A stretch of DNA of 17,331 nt from CAYJLB01 sp964370845 (GTDB lineage Bacteria; Bacillota; Clostridia; Oscillospirales; Ruminococcaceae), in NCBI GenBank assembly GCA_964370845.1, contig CAYJLB010000045.1, forward strand, positions 1 to 17,331. The letters run 5' to 3'. Under the pieces are notes generated by a model. The model was not told the DNA's origin and ran no database searches. It saw nothing but the letters and a program-made list of their open reading frames with translations. This document shows, piece after piece, positions 7,359 through 12,839 of the stretch (position 1 is the stretch's first letter; every line of letters starts with the position of its first letter). A program made the position numbers and the translations under genes.

Positions 7359-8678
7359 TTAGAAAAATTTTGTCGCTGTATAGCCGCTGTCTGCTAATTG
7401 CGCAGAACCAAATGTTGGGTCAAGAAGTTTCCAACCCTCTTTTGTGTTTTCAATTTTCAAAGTAATCCAACCTGTGTTTTCAAGATAAACTTCTACCCAT
7501 GCGTGGGAGGAAGCGTACCCAGACACACCGCCGTGTACCATTTTCGCTGGAATTCCTTGAGAACGTAGCATTGTATTCATTAAAGATGAATAGTCAAAAC
7601 AAATACCTTTTTTAGTTTTTAATACTTCATCAGGGTCAGGGATATATCCAGATTGTACTGAAGAAGCTTCGTCATAGTCATATTTAATATTAGAAACCAT
7701 CCAAGAATAAATAGCCTCTAATTTATCAATATCTGATGTTAAACCTGCACATAGTTCAGCGCCTTTAGCAACAGCAGTTGAACTTGAGTCAAAGTTCATA
7801 TATTGGTTTGGATAAAGAAATGGTGAAAGTGAACTTGATAAAGACACATTAACAGTAAACTCAATTAACTTTCTATAACTGGTCCCCGATGTGTTTTCAA
7901 GCATTTTTAATGTGTAACTTCCGTTTCCGTTTGAAATTGGGAAAACTTGCCATTGTCCATTTGATGGAACGTCATAGTTGTACGCTGTTCCTCCGCTTTT
8001 TGTCAATTGTCCCTTAACTTTTTTCGAAGTTCCCGAAACTTTCATCATAACATAACCCTTTGAAATGTTACTATAATCAATTGTTGCAGAAACTCCTCCG
8101 CTACTGTAAGTTTCAGTTTTTGAACCCGTTTTAGGTACAAGTACAGAAGTTGTTGCTGCAGCAGGTTTTGCTGCTACAGTCACTGTAGTAGCTGCGGTTG
8201 TTGCAGCAGTTGTAGCTGCTGTAGTTGTAACTGTGGTAGTGACAGTTGTAGTAGCCGTAGTTGTAGCCGTAGTAGTAGTGGCAGCCGTTGTCGCTGAAGT
8301 TGTACCAGCGGCAGAATTTAAGCCGTCGATAACAGAACGTTCTGTTTCAATATCTGCTTCTGTTTCAGAGGTGATAGGTTCAGTAGTTTCTTCAGTTGAT
8401 ACACCTCCAGTAGCAGTTGTTTCTGCATTATCCTCAGTAGTTTGAGCTGTATCACTGTCTGTTGTTTCTTCAGAGCTTTCTAAACTTTCTTCACTTTCGC
8501 TCGACGTAACACTAGTAGTCACTTCAAGCGTTGTTTCTTCAGAAGTTGTAGTAGTAGTCTCCGAAGACTCGGTAGTTTCAAAAACGATTGGCGGTTGTTC
8601 CTCGACTTTCCCGCAACCAGTTGCAAAAGCTGCTAATACAGCCACTGCAATTATAGTTGCAGTTAGTTTTTTCTTCAT
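7359..8678 (-). CDS. Lipoprotein with Thr-rich linker and transglutaminase-like domain
   Basis: A 439-residue exported protein. Residues 1-21 form a signal peptide ending in ATGC, so Cys22 is the probable lipid anchor (the -3 Ala is less usual than Leu). Residues about 33-178 are a Thr/Ser/Glu-rich then Thr/Ala-rich linker, likely wall-spanning and possibly glycosylated. Residues about 185-285 form a beta-rich segment. Residues about 300-425 are a transglutaminase-like (cysteine protease fold) domain with a complete triad: Cys360 in KGICFDYSS, His392 in SSHAWVEV and Asp420 in LLDPTF. It may cleave or crosslink wall or surface proteins; the substrate is unknown. ATG 8678 is chosen because GAAAGGA lies 12 nt upstream, whereas the ATG nine codons before abuts that site. 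It is the first gene after a strong promoter, so it may lead the pilus operon. Confidence 0.87.
   Translation of the reverse strand: MKKKLTATIIAVAVLAAFATGCGKVEEQPPIVFETTESSETTTTTSEETTLEVTTSVTSSESEESLESSEETTDSDTAQTTEDNAETTATGGVSTEETTEPITSETEADIETERSVIDGLNSAAGTTSATTAATTTTATTTATTTVTTTVTTTAATTAATTAATTVTVAAKPAAATTSVLVPKTGSKTETYSSGGVSATIDYSNISKGYVMMKVSGTSKKVKGQLTKSGGTAYNYDVPSNGQWQVFPISNGNGSYTLKMLENTSGTSYRKLIEFTVNVSLSSSLSPFLYPNQYMNFDSSSTAVAKGAELCAGLTSDIDKLEAIYSWMVSNIKYDYDEASSVQSGYIPDPDEVLKTKKGICFDYSSLMNTMLRSQGIPAKMVHGGVSGYASSHAWVEVYLENTGWITLKIENTKEGWKLLDPTFGSAQLADSGYTATKFF
8157..8304 (-). repeat. Low-complexity Thr/Ala codon repeat
   Basis: On the plus strand this is a run of GTAGTTGTAG-like triplets. 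In frame it encodes the Thr/Ala linker of the lipoprotein, in which Thr blocks alternate with Ala or Val. Such tracts vary in length through slippage, so linker length may differ between strains or be misassembled. Confidence 0.8.
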
Positions 8679-8806
8679 AAATGCGTTCATTCCTTTCGAT
8701 AACATTAACAGTTTAGTGGATTACGTCTAGTTATTTATGTATAAATTGTTAATAAGATAAAATAATTGTTAAATTTATATGTATAACAACACCGTTTAAC
8801 GGGTTA

Positions 8807-8835
8807 ATTATATCATAAAATGAAGTAGTTTTCAA
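8807..8835 (-). promoter_or_regulatory. Sigma-A promoter for lipoprotein/pilus operon
   Basis: Read on the minus strand: TTGAAA at 8835-8830, 17-nt spacer, TATAAT at 8812-8807, with TG one base before the -10 (extended -10). Transcription would start near 8800, giving a leader of about 120 nt before the lipoprotein gene. An 11-bp dyad, CCGTTTAACGG (8792-8802), sits at the predicted start site and could be an operator. Confidence 0.85.
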
Positions 8836-9020
8836 GTGCATAACTAATGAATTTTTTTGTTTTATTAATAAAAATTTTAGTGAGTTTTAGTGTTGTGTAA
8901 CTATTTTGTTATTTTAAATTCGAAGCAAATCTTTTAACTATTTAATATTTCTACAAATCGATATAAAAAAAGGATGAAAACGTATGGTTTTTTATCAATA
9001 ATCAATAAAAAAGCCTCTCG

Positions 9021-9038
9021 TGTAACAAAAAAGTTACA
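9021..9038. promoter_or_regulatory. Dyad TGTAAC-N6-GTTACA, possible operator
   Basis: Perfect 6-bp inverted repeat with an A6 spacer, about 60 bp upstream of the BTAD gene's -35. Its size and symmetry fit a dimeric regulator site. It could also form a small hairpin. No binding protein can be named. Confidence 0.4.
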
Positions 9039-9099
9039 TCAAGTATATAGAAGTCTTAATAATTTACATTAATATTCCTTTAATTAATTAAAAAAAAGT

Positions 9100-9128
9100 T
9101 TGACAAGGGTGTTTATTTATTGTATAAT
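9100..9128 (+). promoter_or_regulatory. Perfect consensus sigma-A promoter
   Basis: TTGACA at 9100-9105, exactly 17 nt, then TATAAT at 9123-9128. All twelve hexamer bases match consensus, so the downstream regulator is likely to be strongly expressed unless repressed. Predicted start near 9135, giving a leader of about 35 nt. Confidence 0.93.
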
Positions 9129-9169
9129 TATAAACAATATATGAATGTAGATAGGGGAGAGTGACAAAA

Positions 9170-10372
9170 ATGGGCGAATATAGTTTAAGTATTTCGCTAT
9201 TTGGTGAATTTTCAATGTCTTATTCTTGTGGTGACACCGTCTATCCTCTAACCGATAAGATTATTGTATCTAAAAAGATGTGTTTGTTTTTACAATATCT
9301 TTGTGCAAATAGGGCACGACCTGTTCCGCAGAGTGAAATGATTGAAATACTTTGGGACGATGAAGAAATTTCTGACCCTGCTAATGCGCTTAAAGTTATA
9401 CTTTTTAGAGTTAGAAAAATCTTTGATGAAATGGGTTTTCCTAACGCAAAAAAAGTTATTATGAGTAGATCATCTACTTATTATTTTAATGCTGACATTG
9501 AATTAAATATTGATACTGAACAATTTGAGGATTTATTTGCCGATGGATTTTCTGGAAAAAGACCTGAGATTGAGGCATTTAAAGATGCAATCGATTTGTA
9601 TACTGGAAACTTTTTACCGTCCTGTGAAGGGCAATCTTGGGCTACTAATTTAAGGGTTTATTATCACTCAAAATATGTTAAAATGTGTAATAAAGTTGCC
9701 TCAATGCTTATTGATAATGGTAAGTATGAAACGGCGATTGATTTATGTCAAAAATCGTTGCTGATTGTTCCTTATGAGGAAAGTTTGCATGCATATTTGA
9801 TTATTGGTTTGCTTAAATCGGGGGCGGAAAAATCTGCTCTTGAACATTATAATTTGACAATCAAGTTGTTTATGGATTACTTAGGTGTATCTCCAACTCA
9901 CAACATTTTGGATTTATATCAACAAATTCTTGACTATGCAAAACCTGTTAAGAAAACTCCTTATTCGGAATTGCAAAAATTAATTGTTGAAAATGAAAAA
10001 TCGGGTGCTTTTTACTGCGAATATGGAATTTTTAAGGAAATATTCAAAATCACTGACCGTTCGTTACAAAGAACGGACAAAACGGTTGGTTTTGGTATTG
10101 TAAGTATGGATAATTTCTACTTCATTAAAAATACTCGTAATCAACGTGAAAAAGAAACTGAAAACATTAAAGATGTTATTGTTCAAACTCTCCGTGTTGG
10201 TGATGTTGTTACAAAAATTAATCCGTATCAGTTTTTGATTATGTTTGTTGATACAAATAATACTGATTTAAATAATGTTTTAAGTAGAATTGTTAATAAG
10301 TTCTACAGTAAATATTCTTCTTCAAAGGCTATTTTGAGCTTTGAAAAATCAAATTACGAGCATAAGGCGTAA
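9170..10372 (+). CDS. BTAD/SARP-like transcriptional regulator with degenerate GGDEF-like tail
   Basis: A 400-residue probable DNA-binding activator. Residues about 4-110 form an OmpR-type winged helix (SKKMCLFLQYLCANRARPVPQSEMIEILW, split here: SKKMCLFLQYLCANRARPV then PQSEMIEILW, ending in VILFRVRK). Residues about 112-258 form the TPR-like bacterial transcriptional activation domain (DLYTGNFLP, YETAIDLCQKSLLIVPYEESLHAYL). Residues about 295-395 resemble a nucleotide-cyclase/GGDEF fold (VGFGIVSMDNF, LRVGDVVTKINPYQFLIMFV), but the GGDEF signature is replaced by NPYQF, so it should not make c-di-GMP. ATG 9170 has AGGGGAGA nine nt before it; the GTG at 9161 is too close to that site. It is monocistronic between a perfect promoter and a terminator. 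The target is unknown; the divergent lipoprotein/pilus operon is a reasonable guess. Confidence 0.85.
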   Translation: MGEYSLSISLFGEFSMSYSCGDTVYPLTDKIIVSKKMCLFLQYLCANRARPVPQSEMIEILWDDEEISDPANALKVILFRVRKIFDEMGFPNAKKVIMSRSSTYYFNADIELNIDTEQFEDLFADGFSGKRPEIEAFKDAIDLYTGNFLPSCEGQSWATNLRVYYHSKYVKMCNKVASMLIDNGKYETAIDLCQKSLLIVPYEESLHAYLIIGLLKSGAEKSALEHYNLTIKLFMDYLGVSPTHNILDLYQQILDYAKPVKKTPYSELQKLIVENEKSGAFYCEYGIFKEIFKITDRSLQRTDKTVGFGIVSMDNFYFIKNTRNQREKETENIKDVIVQTLRVGDVVTKINPYQFLIMFVDTNNTDLNNVLSRIVNKFYSKYSSSKAILSFEKSNYEHKA

Positions 10373-10395
10373 TTTTTTACGAACATAAAGTATAA
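10355..10395 (+). repeat. Imperfect tandem copy of regulator's last codons
   Basis: The 18 bases ending the regulator gene (10355-10372, encoding YEHKA-stop) recur 23 bp later (10378-10395) as a stretch that would encode YEHKV-stop. They differ at 4 of 18 positions, all transitions. The offset is not a multiple of three, so the copy is untranslated. Confidence 0.7.
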
Positions 10396-10403
10396 AATTA
10401 ACT

Positions 10404-10443
10404 AAAAAGCAGAAAACCTATTTTATTAGGCTTTCTGCTTTTA
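10404..10443. terminator. Bidirectional terminator between convergent genes
   Basis: An 11-bp stem (10405-10415 with 10432-10442), one A-C mismatch, then a 4-bp inner stem and a 6-nt loop. T-runs follow on both strands. It ends both the BTAD regulator (plus) and the corrinoid methyltransferase operon (minus). Confidence 0.9.
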
Positions 10444-10455
10444 TTTTTTGAAAAT

Positions 10456-11361
10456 TTATAAATATTCCTCGGCTTTTTTTATGGCAGTTTTTGTTATCAT
10501 TCCTTTTCNNNNNNNNNNTAGATTTTGCAATTTTGCTCCTTTTGGAAGGACAGAAATTTCTTTAATTCCAACAATTTCTGAAACACAGTCGATGTGATAA
10601 AATTTATCGTCAAGGAGTTTAACAAAGCCTTTTATCCTAAAACTTTCGGGGGAAAGTATCTTCAACATATTTTCTAATTTAGTTAAAGTTATTCCCTCTT
10701 GAACTTCAATTTGATATTTCTTCAAAGTTAAGTCCTGAGTGTGAATTTGCGGATTGTTTTCACTTACTTTTGCTGGATTAACATTTATTCCAGCAAAAAA
10801 GTCTTCATTAATTTCCCCAAAAATAGTAGGGTAAAACTGCATATTAGGACAAATTGCTAATACTTTTTCACGGACTTCATTTATGTCTTGTTCTGTTGCA
10901 ATATCCATTTTGTTTAGCAAAAGAATATCACTCACTAGAAGCTGTTTTGTGCAAACCACAGCGGTAGCAAAAACTTTCTTAAAGTTCACGCAATCGGCTA
11001 GGCAAATGCAACCTTTATACTTAAGTGAACTATACTTTTCATTGCCTACAATTAATTTTTTTATGTTTGTTGGGTCGGTTAGTCCTGAGGCCTCCACGAT
11101 TATTACATCAGGTTTGTCCTCTAAAACTGAACATAAGACTTTTTCAAAGTCGAAAATTCTGCAAGAACACATAATTGAACCATTGGAAATTTCCTCTACA
11201 ATAGCACCAAGTGCCGACAGAAGTTTTCCGTCGACACCTGTTTTTCCGAATTCATTTACTATTATTGCAATTTTCTTACCCTTAAAAAAATGTACGAAGT
11301 TTTTTATAAAAGTTGTTTTACCTGCGCCCAAAAATCCTGTTATGAAATAAAATTCGGTCAT
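10456..11361 (-). CDS. CobW/COG0523-type G3E GTPase (contains assembly gap)
   Basis: A P-loop GTPase of the COG0523 metallochaperone family, cytoplasmic. Seen: Walker A GFLGAGKTT at 9-17, the metal-site region GSIMCSCR with Cys65 and Cys67 (most members have Cys-x-Cys-Cys, so the third Cys is Arg or Ser-shifted here), Walker B VIIVEASG at 86-93, and the guanine motif NKMD at 150-153. The C-terminal CobW domain is short and interrupted by ten Ns at 10509-10518 (residues 282-285), so the frame and last 16 residues are not secure. ATG 11361 follows AGGAGG. It starts 15 nt after the UroD-family gene and is the operon's last gene. A role in loading zinc or another metal into the methyl-transfer enzymes is inference. 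Confidence 0.85.
   Translation of the reverse strand: MTEFYFITGFLGAGKTTFIKNFVHFFKGKKIAIIVNEFGKTGVDGKLLSALGAIVEEISNGSIMCSCRIFDFEKVLCSVLEDKPDVIIVEASGLTDPTNIKKLIVGNEKYSSLKYKGCICLADCVNFKKVFATAVVCTKQLLVSDILLLNKMDIATEQDINEVREKVLAICPNMQFYPTIFGEINEDFFAGINVNPAKVSENNPQIHTQDLTLKKYQIEVQEGITLTKLENMLKILSPESFRIKGFVKLLDDKFYHIDCVSEIVGIKEISVLPKGAKLQNLXXXXKGMITKTAIKKAEEYL
10509..10518. other. Assembly gap (10 Ns)
   Basis: Ten unknown bases inside the 3' part of the CobW-type gene. A round ten-base run is usually a scaffolding placeholder, so the true gap length and the reading frame across it are unknown. Confidence 0.95.
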
Positions 11362-11376
11362 ATTTCCTCCTGATAA

Positions 11377-12741
11377 TTATAATAAGGAGTTTATTACAGC
11401 TTCAAATTCTTCTTTTGATGGAACAATTGAGCTAAATTTAAGTTCACCATTAATGTAAATTGATGGAAGATTTTTTACTCCCACTTTCATACAACGTGCG
11501 ATGTTTTCTTTTTCAGTGAATTTGTATTCAACTAAATCTATTTTGTCGCCATAAACTTCTTTTTCTGCACAAGCTGCGCCCCACATATAAGTACAAGCTG
11601 CACAAGTTGCAGAGTCTAGTGTAAATACTTCTACAAGAGGTTTGCTTAGATTTGCGTAGTCAGGTAGCTGGACTTCAATGCTGTCAAAGCCCTCTGAAAC
11701 ATAGTTTTCTAGCATTTTTTTCACTTGTTCAGGTTCTAAAACTGCTTGAGCAACACCAATTGCATTTTCTACAGGACAATCATATGGCATATCACAGCCA
11801 GGAGCTACGATAAAGTTTTTAGTTGAATTTATTTTTTCGATTAATTCAATTGTATATTTCATATTGTCTTGTTGAGTACCGTGTAACATTACAGTTGTAA
11901 GTGGAATATTACCTCCGATTACGATGTTGTATTTGTCAGTAATTTCTTTTGCTGCAACAATGTCAACGTTTTCATCTACTGAAATTGAATCAGGGTTAGT
12001 TTTACACATTACTTCGATATTACGAGTAGCATCACCGCAAACAAAGAAAGAAGATTTTGCACCTAAAGATTTGATATGCGCAAATAAATCAGCAAATGGT
12101 TTTTCCATAAATTCTTCAAAATGAGTGGAAGAAATTTGTGAAATTAATGGGTCAACTACAGCGATAACGTCCATTCCAGCTTCCACAAAGTAGCCAGCCA
12201 TTGCTTTTGCAACTTTATTACAGAACTCAAGGAATTCAATTGTAGCATCTTCGTCATCGTACATATCCATAAATATATCATTTCCACGTAGGTGAGCTGC
12301 TAATGTAAAAGGACCAGTGATTAAGCCATAAAGTGCAGTAGTTTCACCAACTGCTTCTTTCATTCTTCTCATTACATTTGTTACAAGAGGAATTCTTCCA
12401 TCTTCTTTTTTAGGGATTTTACAGTCGCAAGGTGTGATTAATTCGTCTTCGCCTTCTAGTGGGTGAGTTGCAACTGATGGAGGTCCGTCAGCTGTCCAAT
12501 GTAATTCACAACCTAAAATTTCTGCTTCAATTTGCAAGTCAAAAATTACTGGTTGTCCGTCTGGTTTGTAAAGTTTGTTAACTTCCATTAAAGCTTCGAA
12601 ATTTGCATCTTCGTCTTGTAAAAACTTAGCAGCATCTACTCCTGTAAGTTTTCCAGCGTGAACTCCTGCAAAAGGAACCCAAGGTGCTCTTTCAGTTTCT
12701 TCGTGGTTTAGACATTTTAACAATAGTTCTTTTGGTGTCAT
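11377..12741 (-). CDS. MtaA/UroD-family methyltransferase fused to thioredoxin-like domain
   Basis: A 454-residue cytoplasmic enzyme. Residues 1 to about 345 match the uroporphyrinogen-decarboxylase fold as used by MtaA/MtbA/CmuA-type corrinoid methyltransferases (opening MTPKELLLKCLNHEETERAPWVP, here broken: MTPKELLLKCLNHE then ETERAPWVP; ITGPFTLAAHL near 141-151; VCGD at 234-237; APGCDMP at 313-319). The known zinc ligands are His-x-Cys and a later Cys: Cys235 and Cys316 are kept, but the His position is Phe233. Residues about 355-454 look like a thioredoxin fold with CAAC (Cys380, Cys383) and a cis-Pro-like LPS near 425. Haem decarboxylase function is unlikely given its neighbours. It may move methyl groups to or from the corrinoid protein; donor and acceptor are unknown. 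ATG 12741 follows AAAGGAAA. Confidence 0.87.
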   Translation of the reverse strand: MTPKELLLKCLNHEETERAPWVPFAGVHAGKLTGVDAAKFLQDEDANFEALMEVNKLYKPDGQPVIFDLQIEAEILGCELHWTADGPPSVATHPLEGEDELITPCDCKIPKKEDGRIPLVTNVMRRMKEAVGETTALYGLITGPFTLAAHLRGNDIFMDMYDDEDATIEFLEFCNKVAKAMAGYFVEAGMDVIAVVDPLISQISSTHFEEFMEKPFADLFAHIKSLGAKSSFFVCGDATRNIEVMCKTNPDSISVDENVDIVAAKEITDKYNIVIGGNIPLTTVMLHGTQQDNMKYTIELIEKINSTKNFIVAPGCDMPYDCPVENAIGVAQAVLEPEQVKKMLENYVSEGFDSIEVQLPDYANLSKPLVEVFTLDSATCAACTYMWGAACAEKEVYGDKIDLVEYKFTEKENIARCMKVGVKNLPSIYINGELKFSSIVPSKEEFEAVINSLL

Positions 12742-12799
12742 AGTTTTAATTTCCTTTCAAATCAAATGAGTGAAATTCATTTTTTTGTTTTATTTATAT

Positions 12800-12830
12800 A
12801 AATTTGCAAAATCATAACTTCTGCAAATTT
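12800..12830. other. Hairpin between activator and methyltransferase genes
   Basis: A 9-bp perfect stem, AAATTTGCA with TGCAAATTT, and a 13-nt loop in the 98-nt spacer. It lies 10 nt after the activator stop. No U-run follows on the minus strand, so mRNA processing or stability control is more likely than termination. Confidence 0.5.
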
Positions 12831-12839
12831 TTATCTGGG

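Larger units (their letters stand above)
8679..9169. other. Divergent intergenic region, 491 bp
   Basis: AT-rich spacer between the lipoprotein (minus) and BTAD regulator (plus) genes. It holds two divergent promoters, the CCGTTTAACGG dyad at 8792-8802 and a perfect dyad TGTAACaaaaaaGTTACA at 9021-9038. A 32-codon frame at 8974-9072 has its ATG too close to AAAGG to be convincing. No RNA gene was recognised, but the stretch 8836-9020 remains unexplained. Confidence 0.7.

Noticed and set aside
8157..8304. CRISPR array or tandem-repeat element
   Set aside because: No regular repeat-spacer pattern; the run is explained by Thr/Ala codons of the lipoprotein linker.
8233..8445. Val/Ala-rich plus-strand frame opposite the lipoprotein
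   Set aside because: It is the antisense of a Thr/Ala codon run, which automatically gives Val, Ala and Ser; no ribosome site.
8974..9072. 32-codon frame in the divergent spacer
   Set aside because: AAAAAAAGG abuts the ATG with no spacing, and the peptide is Lys/Asn-rich as expected from AT-rich DNA.
10509..10518. Natural frameshift in the CobW-type gene
   Set aside because: The break is unknown bases in the assembly, so no biological frameshift can be claimed.
11377..12741. True uroporphyrinogen decarboxylase (hemE)
   Set aside because: No haem genes nearby; neighbours are a corrinoid protein and its activator, and the protein carries the MtaA-like APGCDMP segment and a thioredoxin-like tail.
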